A DNA stretch of 64,000 nt, taken from assembly GCA_016705325.1 (NCBI GenBank), contig JADIYJ010000008.1, positions 129,813 to 193,812 of the forward strand, written 5' to 3'. Of the stretch, positions 25,962-35,034 are shown one piece after another. Source of the stretch: Pseudomonadota bacterium (GTDB lineage: Bacteria > Pseudomonadota > Gammaproteobacteria > Steroidobacterales > Steroidobacteraceae). The notes below the pieces were generated by a model. The model was not told the DNA's origin, ran no database searches, and was given only the letters and a program-made list of their open reading frames with translations. How positions within the stretch are numbered: position 1 is the first letter of the stretch; every line of letters starts with the position of its first letter. A program made the position numbers and the translations under genes.

Positions 25962-26791
25962 CAGTCGAACTCCGGCAAGGCGGGGACTTCCGTATGCCAC
26001 GCGGGTCGACGACGTTCGCGACTGGCGGCGATGCCTTCACGCGCCACTCCAGCGCGCAGCAGTGCGGCGAAGTCCTGCGCAGCCGCGTCGAGCGCCGCCG
26101 GCAGGGGCGTCTCGAGGTTGCGCAGGGCGAGACGCTTGGTCGCGCGCAGCGCGCTCGGTTCGGCCAGTGCGAGCAGCCCGAGTTCGGCCGCGACGGTCTT
26201 GCTCAGGTCGGTCAGGGGCACCACGACGTCGATGAACCCGTCGGCGTGCGCTGCGATTGCATCGAGTCGTGCGGCCGCCAGCATGCGCCAGCGAGCTCGT
26301 GTCGCACCGATGCGCCGCGCGACGAAGGGTGCGATCTGTGCGGGAGCGACTCCGAGCGTGACCTCGGGCATGGCGTACACCGCGTCGTCCGTCGCAATGA
26401 CGCGATCGAGCACGGCCGCCAGCCCGACGCCGCCTCCCATCGCCGCGCCACGAATGACTCCGAGCGTGGGAACCGGCAGCGCCGCGAGGCGTTCGAGCAT
26501 CGCGCCGAACTTGCGGTTGTGCGCGATGATTGGATCGGGGCCGGCAGGTGCCGGCGCGGCCATCAGCTCCAGGAAGCCACCGAAGTCGGCGCCTGCGCAA
26601 AAGCTGCCGCCCGCTCCCCACAGCACCAGTGTGTGCGCCTCGGCATCCGCTGCGACGCGATCGCACAGCGCCAGCAATTCATCCATCAACGGCTCGGAGA
26701 GTGCGTTGCGCTTGTCGGGTCGGTTCAGGCGCGCGAACCAGAACGCACCGCGGCGCTCGACCTGTACCAGCGCCTCACCTGCCAGGCTCAT
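25961..26791 (-). CDS. Enoyl-CoA hydratase/isomerase family protein
   Basis: A 276-residue crotonase-fold protein starting at ATG 26791, which overlaps the TGA of the acyl-CoA dehydrogenase. The oxyanion-hole blocks are present: GAGGSFCAGADFGGF and RGAAMGGGVGLAAVLDRVIATDDAVYAMPEVTLGVAP, where the E of MPEV is a usual catalytic glutamate position. By position it corresponds to LiuC/AtuE, hydrating the carboxylated enoyl-CoA (methylglutaconyl- or isohexenylglutaconyl-CoA). The exact substrate is inferred only from the operon. Confidence 0.87.
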   Translation of the reverse strand: MSLAGEALVQVERRGAFWFARLNRPDKRNALSEPLMDELLALCDRVAADAEAHTLVLWGAGGSFCAGADFGGFLELMAAPAPAGPDPIIAHNRKFGAMLERLAALPVPTLGVIRGAAMGGGVGLAAVLDRVIATDDAVYAMPEVTLGVAPAQIAPFVARRIGATRARWRMLAAARLDAIAAHADGFIDVVVPLTDLSKTVAAELGLLALAEPSALRATKRLALRNLETPLPAALDAAAQDFAALLRAGVAREGIAASRERRRPAWHTEVPALPEFD

Positions 26792-27945
26792 GCGCCCGGT
26801 CTCGACAACGTGCCGGTCAGCTTGCAGATGATCGAGAGCATCACCTCGTCGGCGCCGCCGCCGATCGAGCCCAGTCTGCCGTCGCGCAGCAGGCGCGACA
26901 CGCGGTTTTCCCAGGTGTACCCCATGCCGCCCCAGAACTGCAGGCACTTGTCCGCGACCTCGCGCGACAGCCGGCCGGCCTTGAGCTTGGCCATCGACGC
27001 GAGCTGCGTGACGTCCTGCCCGGCGACGAAGAGTTCCGTCGCGCGGTAAACGAGCGCGCGCAGCGCCTCGACCTCGGTCTGCAGTTCGGCGAGCGTGTAG
27101 TGCACGACCTGATGGTCGAGCACGCTGCGGCCGAAGATCTGGCGGCTGCGCGTGTATTCGATGGTGTCGGCGATCGCGTGATCGAGGCCGCCCAGTGCAT
27201 TGGCGGCACCCCACAACCGTTCTTCCTGGAACTGCTGCATCTGGTAGGTGAAGCCCATGCCCTCGTCGCCGATGCGGTAGCGCTGCGGCACGCGCACGTC
27301 GTCGAAGTGAATCTGCGCGGTGTCGGACGAGTGCATGCCGAGCTTGCGGATTTTGCGCGCCACGGTGACGCCGGGCGTCTGCATCGGCACGACGATCAGC
27401 GACTTGTTGCGGTGCGGGCTGCCGTCCGACGTGTTCGCGAGGCAGCACATCCAGTCGGCTTGCGCGCCGTTGGTGATCCAGAGCTTGCCGCCGTTGATGA
27501 CGTAGTCGCCGCCGTCCTTGCGGGCCGTCGTGCGGATCGCGGCGACGTCGGAGCCGGCGCCGGCTTCGGAGACGCCGATGCACGCCACCCTTTCGCCCGC
27601 GACCGCCGGCACGAGGAATTCACGCTGCAGTTCGGGGCTGCCGATCCGCGCCAGCGCAGGCGTCGCCATGTCCGTCTGCACGCCGATTGCGAGCGGCACG
27701 CCACCACACGTGCACGCGCCGAGCGCTTCGGCCAGCACGACGGCGTAGCTGTAATCGAGCGCCGCGCCACCGACGGCCGCGGGCTTGGTGAGCCCGAGCA
27801 AGCCGAGTTGCCCGAGCTTGCGCAAGACTTCGTGCGCGGGGAACGCGCCGGCATCCTCCCAGGCATCGACGTGCGGATTGAGTTCTTCGCGGCAGAACCG
27901 CTCGACGGTGCGGCGCAGCTCTGCGTGTTCGTGGGTAAATAGCAT
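26788..27945 (-). CDS. Acyl-CoA dehydrogenase
   Basis: A 385-residue FAD-dependent acyl-CoA dehydrogenase. Domains: N-terminal helical part, middle beta domain with CIGVSEAGAGSDVAAIRTTARKDGGDYVINGGKLWITNGAQAD, and C-terminal helices with GANALGGLDHAIADTIEYTRSRQIFGRS and CLQFWGGMGYTWENRVSRLLRD. By position it matches LiuA/AtuD (isovaleryl- or citronellyl-CoA dehydrogenase). It follows the carboxyltransferase after 13 nt and overlaps the hydratase by 4 nt. It passes electrons to ETF. Confidence 0.92.
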   Translation of the reverse strand: MLFTHEHAELRRTVERFCREELNPHVDAWEDAGAFPAHEVLRKLGQLGLLGLTKPAAVGGAALDYSYAVVLAEALGACTCGGVPLAIGVQTDMATPALARIGSPELQREFLVPAVAGERVACIGVSEAGAGSDVAAIRTTARKDGGDYVINGGKLWITNGAQADWMCCLANTSDGSPHRNKSLIVVPMQTPGVTVARKIRKLGMHSSDTAQIHFDDVRVPQRYRIGDEGMGFTYQMQQFQEERLWGAANALGGLDHAIADTIEYTRSRQIFGRSVLDHQVVHYTLAELQTEVEALRALVYRATELFVAGQDVTQLASMAKLKAGRLSREVADKCLQFWGGMGYTWENRVSRLLRDGRLGSIGGGADEVMLSIICKLTGTLSRPGA

Positions 27946-27958
27946 GAGAACCTCGGAA

Positions 27959-29575
27959 TCAGGGGCGGGCGACGCCGAAGGTGAGCGGGCGCAGTTGCAG
28001 GCCGTCCGCGCGCCGGAAGAGCTGCAGTACCTGCGTCAGCACGCCGCGGGTGTCGCGCGGGTCGATGATGCCGTCGTCGAGCAGCCGGCCGGAGGTGTAG
28101 AACGACGACGTCTGCCGGTCGAAAGTCTCGACGATCCTGGCGCGCATGCCGTCGATCTGGGCGCGGTCGGGTTCCAGTCCGCGGTCGCGGGCCGAAGCCT
28201 CCAGCACGATCGCCATCGTCCCTGCTGCCTGCTCGGCGCCCATGACGGCGGTGCGCGCGTTTGGCCACGAGAACAGGAATCGCGGGGCGAAGCCGCGGCC
28301 GCACATGCCGTAGTTGCCGGCGCCGTAGGACGCCCCGCACTGGATCGTCACCTGCGGCACGGTCGCGTTCGCCACGGCCTGGATCATCTTGGAGCCGTGC
28401 TTGATCATCCCGGCGCGCTCGGACTCCTTGCCGACGATGTATCCGGTCGTGTTCTGCAGGTAGATCAGCGGCAGCCCGGACTGGCAGCATTGCTGGATGA
28501 AATGCGTCGCCTTGCTCGAACCCGCCGGATCGAGCGGGCCGTTGTTGCTGAGGATTCCCACGGCAAACCCGCCGATCGACGCGTGCACGCAGACGGTGGC
28601 GGGGCCGTAGTCGGGCTGGAACTCCATGAAGTCCGAGTCGTCGCAGAGCCGGGCGATGACCTCGCGCATGTCGACGGGCTTGCGGCCATCGACCGGCATG
28701 ATGCCCAGCAGTTCGTCGGCGGCAAAGCGCGGCCCGAGTGCTGCCGGCAGGCTGGTTTCGTGCCGATGCCAGGCCAGGCGTCGCAGGTGTTCCCGCAGCG
28801 CGCGGATCGCATCGGCGTCGTCCTCGGCGAGGTACTCGGCGAGTCCCGAGACGGAGGCGTGCATCAAAGCGCCGCCCAGCTCTTCTTCCGTTGCGATCTC
28901 GCCAGTCGCTGCCTTGAGCAGCGGCGGGCCGGCGAGGAAAGCGCGCGCGCGGTCGCGCACCATCACGACGAAGTCCGACATGCCGGGCATGTAGGCCCCG
29001 CCGGCGGTGGCGCTGCCATGCACGATCGTCAGCACGGGTATGCCCGCCGCCGACATGCGCGCGAGTCGCGCGTAATGCGAGCCGCCGAAAATGAAGTCCT
29101 CGACGCGGTAGCGCAACAGGTTGGCGCCGGCGGACTCGACCAGGTGCACGAACGGCAGGCCGTTCTCGAGCGCAAGCTGCTGCACCCGCTGAAATTTCTC
29201 CAGCCCCATCGGCTGCAATGCGCCGGCTTCGATGCCGGAATCGTCGACGACGATCACGCAGCGGGCGCCACTGACCTGGCCGATGCCCGCCAGCAATCCG
29301 CCGCCCGGCGTCGACTTCTCGGGATCGGGGTTGTCCAGCAGGTAACCGGCACAGGCCGCGAGTTCGAGGTAGGGCGCGCCCGCATCCAGCAGCAGTCCCA
29401 GTCGCTCGCGCGGCAGCAACTGGCCGCGCCTGGCGAACCTTGGTCCTGCGCGACCCGATGCTGCCGCCGCGCGGTCGCGCAATTCGTCGTGGCGCGCGAC
29501 CAGCGCCAGCATGTGGGCACGGTTTTCCGCACCGGCGGTGCCCGCCACGTCCAGGGACGATTTGAAGACCGGCAT
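27959..29575 (-). CDS. Acyl-CoA carboxylase beta subunit (carboxyltransferase)
   Basis: A 538-residue carboxyltransferase starting at ATG 29575 (MPVFKSSLDVAGTAG). Both crotonase-like halves are present: N-half LVESAGANLLRYRVEDFIFGGSHYARLARMSAAGIPVLTIVHGSATAGGAYMPGMSD, C-half GGFAVGILSNNGPLDPAGSSKATHFIQQCC and GASYGAGNYGMCGRGFAPRFLFSWPNARTAVMG. The VESAGANLL motif differs from the VDSGGAYLP of methylcrotonyl-CoA carboxylases and is more like geranyl-CoA or other long/branched acyl-CoA types. So the acyl substrate may not be leucine-derived. First gene of the operon, downstream of a perfect palindrome. Confidence 0.9.
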   Translation of the reverse strand: MPVFKSSLDVAGTAGAENRAHMLALVARHDELRDRAAAASGRAGPRFARRGQLLPRERLGLLLDAGAPYLELAACAGYLLDNPDPEKSTPGGGLLAGIGQVSGARCVIVVDDSGIEAGALQPMGLEKFQRVQQLALENGLPFVHLVESAGANLLRYRVEDFIFGGSHYARLARMSAAGIPVLTIVHGSATAGGAYMPGMSDFVVMVRDRARAFLAGPPLLKAATGEIATEEELGGALMHASVSGLAEYLAEDDADAIRALREHLRRLAWHRHETSLPAALGPRFAADELLGIMPVDGRKPVDMREVIARLCDDSDFMEFQPDYGPATVCVHASIGGFAVGILSNNGPLDPAGSSKATHFIQQCCQSGLPLIYLQNTTGYIVGKESERAGMIKHGSKMIQAVANATVPQVTIQCGASYGAGNYGMCGRGFAPRFLFSWPNARTAVMGAEQAAGTMAIVLEASARDRGLEPDRAQIDGMRARIVETFDRQTSSFYTSGRLLDDGIIDPRDTRGVLTQVLQLFRRADGLQLRPLTFGVARP

Positions 29576-29610
29576 GCCTGACACCTTGGCGACTCGACCC
29601 GGGGATCGTA

Positions 29611-29626
29611 AAGCAAGCGCTTGCTT
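29611..29626. promoter_or_regulatory. Perfect 16-bp palindrome, likely TetR operator
   Basis: AAGCAAGC/GCTTGCTT, a perfect 8+8 inverted repeat in the 80-nt gap between the divergent carboxyltransferase and acyl-CoA dehydrogenase genes. A TetR gene follows the dehydrogenase. Position, symmetry and size fit an operator for that TetR controlling both directions. Confidence 0.75.
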
Positions 29627-29655
29627 GAATAAAGAGGTGGCCCTAGGATCGTCGC

Positions 29656-30828
29656 ATGGAGCCCCTCCGGCTGAACCCTGCCCGCCTGACACCGGAACAC
29701 CTGGCGTTCCGGGACGCGGTCCGTCGCTTCGCGGTTCGCGAGCTGGAGCCATACGTGGCGGGCTGGGACGAGGCGGGTGGATTTCCGCGCGACCTCTACC
29801 GCCGCGCTGCAGAGGCCGGCCTGTTCGGGCTGCGGCTGCCGGAGGAATACGGCGGCGTGCCCGACGCCGACTTCCGGCACACGCTGGTCTCCTGCGTCGA
29901 ACTGGCCCAGTGTGGCTCTGGCGGGGTGCTCGCCTCGCTGATGTCGCATTCGATCGCCGCGCCGCCGATCGCTGCGCTCGGTTCGCCGGAGCTGCAGCGC
30001 CGCACGCTGCCGCGCATCCTGTCGGGCGAATGGATCGCCGCACTGGCGATCACCGAACCGACCGGCGGCTCGGACGTGGCAGCGCTGCAGACGAGTGCGC
30101 GCAGGGACGGCGATTGTTACGTCGTGAACGGCGAGAAGACGTTCATCACCTCCGGCATGCGCGCCGACGTCTATACGGTCGCGGTGCGCACCGATCCCGC
30201 TGCGAAAGCTGCGCGCGGGATTTCGCTGCTGGTGATCGAGCGCGACGCCCCCGGCTTCACGCGGACCCCGCTGCAGAAGATGGGCTGGTGGGCGTCCGAT
30301 ACGGCGCACCTGCGGTTCGACGAGGTCCGCGTGCCAGCCGCCAACCTGCTCGGCACCGAGGGCGAAGGTTTCCGCGCGATCACGCACAATTTCACGGCCG
30401 AGCGTTTCTCGATGGCCGCCCTGTCGCTGGGATTCGCGTGGGCGTGCTACGGCGAAGCCCTCGAGTGGGCGCGGCAGCGGCGCACGTTCGGCCAGCGCCT
30501 GGTCGATCACCAGGTCGTCCGGCACCGTTTCGTCGACATGCTGGCGCAGATCGAAGCGACGCGAGCGCTGCTCGAGGACGTGGCCTGGCGGCTCGATCAC
30601 GAGGGCAGTGCGGATCCGGGTGTCGTTGCGTCCGTCTGCATGGCGAAGAACACGGCGACGCGGACGATGCAGTTCTGCGCGGACGCGGCGGTGCAGACGC
30701 TCGGCGGCATGGGCTACATGCGTGGCACCAAGTCCGAGCGCATCTATCGCGAAGTGAAGGTCAACATGATCGGCGGTGGCGCGGAAGAAATCATGAAGGA
30801 CCTGGCCGCGCGCCAGCTGGGCCTGTGA
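29656..30828 (+). CDS. Acyl-CoA dehydrogenase
   Basis: A 390-residue second acyl-CoA dehydrogenase of this locus, divergent from the six-gene operon. Motifs: LAITEPTGGSDVAALQTSARRDGDCYVVNGEKTFITSG (FAD-binding beta domain), QKMGWWASDTAHLRFDEVRVPAANLLG, and C-terminal QTLGGMGYMRGTKSERIYREVKVNMIGGGAEEI, which carries a glutamate region typical of the catalytic base. It shares low direct similarity with the 26788 gene, suggesting a different chain length or branch. The stop overlaps the TetR GTG start (GTGA). Confidence 0.92.
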   Translation: MEPLRLNPARLTPEHLAFRDAVRRFAVRELEPYVAGWDEAGGFPRDLYRRAAEAGLFGLRLPEEYGGVPDADFRHTLVSCVELAQCGSGGVLASLMSHSIAAPPIAALGSPELQRRTLPRILSGEWIAALAITEPTGGSDVAALQTSARRDGDCYVVNGEKTFITSGMRADVYTVAVRTDPAAKAARGISLLVIERDAPGFTRTPLQKMGWWASDTAHLRFDEVRVPAANLLGTEGEGFRAITHNFTAERFSMAALSLGFAWACYGEALEWARQRRTFGQRLVDHQVVRHRFVDMLAQIEATRALLEDVAWRLDHEGSADPGVVASVCMAKNTATRTMQFCADAAVQTLGGMGYMRGTKSERIYREVKVNMIGGGAEEIMKDLAARQLGL

Positions 30829-31493
30829 GCGCGGTGTCGAAAGCCAGGGTCCTGCGCAGACGCAAAGTGCCCGACGTCGATACCAGCCGTCGACAGCAGC
30901 TGTTGCGCGCGTCCGCGCGCCTGTTTCGCGAGAAAGGCTATGACGGCACCTCGGTGCGCGACATCGCCCAGGCGACGGGCATGCAATCGGGCAGCTGGGT
31001 GTACCACTTCGCCACCAAGCACGACATTCTCGAAGCGGTCATGAAAGAAGGCCTGGTCGACGCGCTGGCGCGCATCGAAGCGATTGCCGCGCTGGGCTTG
31101 CCGCCACGGCAGCAGTTCGATCAACTCGTGCGCACGCATCTCGATACGCTGCTCGGCGCGGGCCAGGATTTCATCCCGGTCGTGCTGTACGAGTGGCGCT
31201 CGCTCGAGCCAGCGGCGCGGCGCCGGGTGTCGGTGCTGCTGAAGCGCTACGAAGCGGTCTGGGAGCAAGCCCTCGCGCAACTGCGGGCGGCCGGCGACTG
31301 GTCCGGCACCACGCGGATCGACGCGTTGCTGCTGTTCGGAGCGCTGAACTGGATCGCACGCTGGTACGACCCGCGCGGCGCGCTCGACGTCCAGGGGCTC
31401 GCCGACGCGTGCATCCGGTTCTTTCTGCGCTCGCCGCTCCCACCGGACCGCCGAGCAAAGTCGTCGGCTCGATCGCCACGCGCGGCGAATTGA
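30825..31493 (+). CDS. TetR-family transcriptional regulator
   Basis: A 222-residue TetR protein starting at GTG 30825, overlapping the dehydrogenase stop. HTH at residues about 25-65 (ARLFREKGYDGTSVRDIAQATGMQSGSWVYHFATKHDIL). The rest is the helical ligand-binding domain. It is likely to bind the 16-bp palindrome at 29611 and to respond to an acyl-CoA intermediate, as many TetR repressors of fatty-acid and branched-chain acyl catabolism do. That assignment is inference from layout. Confidence 0.9.
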   Translation: MSAVSKARVLRRRKVPDVDTSRRQQLLRASARLFREKGYDGTSVRDIAQATGMQSGSWVYHFATKHDILEAVMKEGLVDALARIEAIAALGLPPRQQFDQLVRTHLDTLLGAGQDFIPVVLYEWRSLEPAARRRVSVLLKRYEAVWEQALAQLRAAGDWSGTTRIDALLLFGALNWIARWYDPRGALDVQGLADACIRFFLRSPLPPDRRAKSSARSPRAAN

Positions 31494-31562
31494 CGTAATC
31501 GACGTGGACGCGACGTTGGTGGCGCAGTATCTTGCAGCCAGGGGCGGGGGAGTCGAAAAAAA

Positions 31563-32581
31563 ATGCGGCAATTGTCCGGGACGGACAGCCTTTTCCTGCG
31601 CCTCGAGCGTGGTAACCAGTACATGCACGTGGCCGGGCTGGGCATCTATGACCCGTCCACCGCAACCGAAGGGCGTGTCCGCTTCAAGGACGTGCTGCGT
31701 TTCTTCCAGGCACGGCTCGACTCCCTCCTGATTTTTCGTCGCCGGCTGGGCCTGTGCCTCGAGGCTCGACCGCAGCAAGCCGTTGTCGGAGGCCTACCTC
31801 ATCGAAGGCCTCGACCACATTCCGGGCCTGCTTGCGGGCAGCTTCGCGCTGTACCTGAAGATCCACCATTGCGCCGTCGACGGGGAGGCCGGCACGGACC
31901 TGATCCGGGCCATTCATTCGACATTGGCGGAGGATTTCAGTGAGCCTGCAGCCAGGCTCCGGCGCTACCAGGAGCGGATGCCGCAGGAGGTCCCGACCGT
32001 GGCCCGGCTCGTCACGGCACTGCGCAAACCCCCGGCAACCCGTTTTGCCGACAAAGTATCCGCGCATCGGGTCGTCGAGGGGGTGGGCCTCCCGCTCGCC
32101 CGCGTCAAGACGATCCGCGCGTCAATTCCCGCGGCGACCATCAACGACCTGTTCATGACCACCGTCGGCAGCGCGCTGCGGCGCTATCTCGCAGCCAGGG
32201 GTGAACTGCCGGAAGCGACCCTCACCCGCATGGTGCCGATGTCGTTCCGCGGACCCGACAAGACCGCCGACGTCGGCAACCAGATCGGCATGGCCGTGAT
32301 GCCGCGGCACACCGAGTTGCACGATCCGATCGACCGTCTGCAGGAAATTCGCCGCGGTGCAGCAAAGGCCAAGGCGTTCAATGCAGTCGTCGGCCGCGAC
32401 CTGGCAGCTCGCTCGTTCGAGGTGCTGCCGGAACCGGCTTTTTTTCGCGGAATGCCAGCGTACAAGCTTCGCGGAACTCGAGCGCGCGGCGGCGGCGACG
32501 CGCCTGCGCAAGGTCGCCGACGGGCGCCCTGACTTTTGCATGGCAAAAACGCAACGCCTACTCGGGTTGTCTTGCGGCTGA
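31563..32581 (+). pseudogene. Wax ester synthase/DGAT (WS/DGAT), two internal excisions
   Basis: The N-terminus (MRQLSGTDSLFLRLERGNQYMHVAGLGIYDPS... RVRFKDVLRFFQARLD) is a typical WS/DGAT start with a GGGAG site upstream. Near 31760 the frame changes and about 50 residues vanish, resuming at LDRSKPLSEAYLIEGLDHIPG. The catalytic HHxxxDG is intact in KIHHCAVDG. Near 32440-32460 a second loss removes roughly 100 residues and shifts frame again, ending AECQRTSFAELERAAAATRLRKVADGRPDF, a normal C-terminal helix region. An intact enzyme would make storage wax esters or triacylglycerol from fatty acyl-CoA. Confidence 0.75.
32534..32548. promoter_or_regulatory. Short perfect palindrome ahead of the DUF1302 operon
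   Basis: TTTTGC-ATG-GCAAAA at 32534-32548, a 6-3-6 perfect inverted repeat 200 nt before the DUF1302 start. It overlaps the tail of the wax-synthase remnant. The 32582-32749 gap beyond it holds the presumed promoter but no clear sigma-70 boxes. It could be an operator; no regulator gene is adjacent. Confidence 0.4.
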
Positions 32582-32749
32582 GGCACTGGCAACCTTGCGC
32601 AACGGGGTTTTTCGGTAGTGGTATTTCGGATACTCACGACTGTGACCGTGGAAGGTCAGGACTAGCCTTGGCCAGACGTGCGGGACCAGACAGGGGATCC
32701 CGAGAGAATCTGCAACTGAGTGGGCTCACAGGCAACTGGGGGATTTCTA

Positions 32750-35011
32750 ATGACGAGTGCAACGATGAATCCGGATCGCCGCAGCGCGCAGCTGGCCGCA
32801 GTGATCGGCACGGTGCTGGCGTGCTATGCCAGCAGCGCCACCGCGATCGAATTCGAGTTTGAAAACGGCGGCAAGCTGAACTGGAACACCACCGTCTCGG
32901 TGGGGGCGAGCTGGCGCGCCGAGGACCCGAGTCGCCAGCTCTATACGCGGTCGGACGGTTCACTCATCGGCCTCTATTCGAGCCCGCTGATCCCGGGCAC
33001 GGCCGTTGGCCCCAGGGACGGCCTCGCCGGCAATCACGCCGCGGGCGACGGCAACCTGAACTACGCCAAGAACGACCGGTTCTCGACGCCGTTCAAGGTC
33101 ATCACCGATCTCGAATACAAGAAAGGCCGCTTCGGCGCCCTGCTGCGGGCCAAGTACTGGTACGACCAGGCCTTGAACCAGGAGAACGTGCTCGTCGGCA
33201 GCCAGGCCAACAACTTCAACGGCGTTCGCCCGCGGCTCGGTCCGATTCCGGGTTACACGATCTGCACGGCGGCAACGCCGCCTGGCACGGCCTGCCTGCC
33301 CGTGTCCCCGCCGGGACAGAACCTGTGGCCCAAGGGCAAGTTGAGCGACCGCGGCTTCGAGGCCGAACAGCAGTTCGAAAACGTCCTGCTGCTCGACGCC
33401 TACGTCTACGGTTCGTTCGCCGTCGGCAACTCCGACCTGCAACTGCGTCTCGGCAACCAGGTGATCAACTGGGGTGAAAGCATCTTCATCCAGGGCGTCA
33501 ACCAGATCAATCCGATCGACGTTCCGGCCGCCCGCCGCGCGGGCGCAGAGCTCAAGGAAATCCTGCTGCCGGTGTGGGCCGTCTACGCGAACTGGGGTTT
33601 CGACTTCGGCTCACTCGAGGCGTTCTACCAGCTGCAGTGGAACAACACGTCGGTGGACGGTTGCGGCACGTACTTCACGGCCACGAGCACGCTGATCTCG
33701 GCCAATCCGGGAGCCTGCAACAGCATCACCGTCGTCGGTGGCCATCTGGGCAACGCAGCTCCGGGCACGGTGTCGCCGATCGTCGCACAGCTGGGTTCGC
33801 AACCCTTCCAGCAGGGGGCCGCCGGCACCTATGTTCCGGCCATCCAGGGGCGTGAACCGAGCGACTCCGGCCAGTTCGGCCTGGCGTTCCGTTTCCCGGT
33901 CGAAAAGCTCGACACGGAATTCGGCCTGTACGCGATGAATATTCACAGCCGGATGCCGGTTGCGGCCAGCGTCACCGGCACCAACTGGAAAGACCTGTCG
34001 GCCGCGCAGCAGGCGGCACTGACGGCCGCTGGGCTGATCGGCAGCGACGCCTACGGCAACTACTGGACGTCGAGCAAGTTGCGCAGCCTGATGCCGGGCG
34101 CCGAGGCGGCGATCGAAGGCTACCTGCGCGCCGTCGGTCTCCCGGCCGACCTGCAGTCTGGCAAGGGGTTCTGGGAATACCCCGAAGACATGCAGATCTA
34201 CGGCATCAGCGCGGCAACCAACCTGGGCGGTTGGTCTACGTCCGCGGAAATGAGCTATCAGGTCGACGTCCCGGTCATGGTCAACGGCAACGACCTGATC
34301 GGCGCGGGCGTGCTCGGCATCGGGCCCTATCGCGAGGTTGCACGTGTGGTGCAGGCGCAGAGCGCAGGCACCTACATGATCGGCCACGGCCTGTTCAACA
34401 AGACGCAGTTCCAGGTCAACGCGGTCAAGACCTTCAGCAACATCCTCGGCGCGGAGAACATGCTGCTCGTCGGCGAGATCGGTTCGCAGTGGAACAACGT
34501 GCCCGACTACACCAAGGGTGGGATCCGCTACGGACGCGGCTTCATGTTCGGCACGGGCTCGGGACCAGGCTATGCCGCCGATCCGAACTCACCCGAAGGC
34601 CAGCCGGGCCTCGGCGTGGCGAGCGCCGGCAACATGTGTTCCCCGACGTTTACGGGGCTGCCGGTCCCGGCGGCAAATCGTCTCTACAACCCGCACCCGA
34701 ACGGCTGTCGCAACGACGGCTACGTGACGGACGTGGCCTGGGGTTATCGGCTGCGCGCCTCGATGGACTACAACAACGTCATGAACAGCGGCGTCACCGT
34801 TACCCCGAGCGTGTTCTGGGCGCACGACGTGGAAGGCGTCTCGATGGACCCGACGTTCATCGAGGACCGCATGACACTGGGACTGGGCGTCAAGTTCAAC
34901 TACAACAAGAAGTACGTGCTGGACCTCAACTACGTCAGTTATGACAACGACAACTTCGATCCGCTGTTCGATCGCGACTACTACTCGGCCGCCGTCAGCG
35001 TGACCTTCTAA
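32750..35011 (+). CDS. DUF1302 outer-membrane beta-barrel protein
   Basis: A 753-residue exported protein. The start at 32750 (MTSATMNPDRRSAQ) has a GGGGG-type site; a signal peptide ends SSATA. The rest is strand-rich with alternating aromatic residues, repeated GNQVINWGES-type segments and a terminal YYSAAVSVTF with the C-terminal phenylalanine of outer-membrane barrels. DUF1302 proteins occur with DUF1329 and RND transporters, as here. By context it is the outer-membrane part of a lipid or hydrophobic-compound transport system. Confidence 0.88.
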   Translation: MTSATMNPDRRSAQLAAVIGTVLACYASSATAIEFEFENGGKLNWNTTVSVGASWRAEDPSRQLYTRSDGSLIGLYSSPLIPGTAVGPRDGLAGNHAAGDGNLNYAKNDRFSTPFKVITDLEYKKGRFGALLRAKYWYDQALNQENVLVGSQANNFNGVRPRLGPIPGYTICTAATPPGTACLPVSPPGQNLWPKGKLSDRGFEAEQQFENVLLLDAYVYGSFAVGNSDLQLRLGNQVINWGESIFIQGVNQINPIDVPAARRAGAELKEILLPVWAVYANWGFDFGSLEAFYQLQWNNTSVDGCGTYFTATSTLISANPGACNSITVVGGHLGNAAPGTVSPIVAQLGSQPFQQGAAGTYVPAIQGREPSDSGQFGLAFRFPVEKLDTEFGLYAMNIHSRMPVAASVTGTNWKDLSAAQQAALTAAGLIGSDAYGNYWTSSKLRSLMPGAEAAIEGYLRAVGLPADLQSGKGFWEYPEDMQIYGISAATNLGGWSTSAEMSYQVDVPVMVNGNDLIGAGVLGIGPYREVARVVQAQSAGTYMIGHGLFNKTQFQVNAVKTFSNILGAENMLLVGEIGSQWNNVPDYTKGGIRYGRGFMFGTGSGPGYAADPNSPEGQPGLGVASAGNMCSPTFTGLPVPAANRLYNPHPNGCRNDGYVTDVAWGYRLRASMDYNNVMNSGVTVTPSVFWAHDVEGVSMDPTFIEDRMTLGLGVKFNYNKKYVLDLNYVSYDNDNFDPLFDRDYYSAAVSVTF

Positions 35012-35034
35012 CCGGATCCAGGAGACAGGACAAC

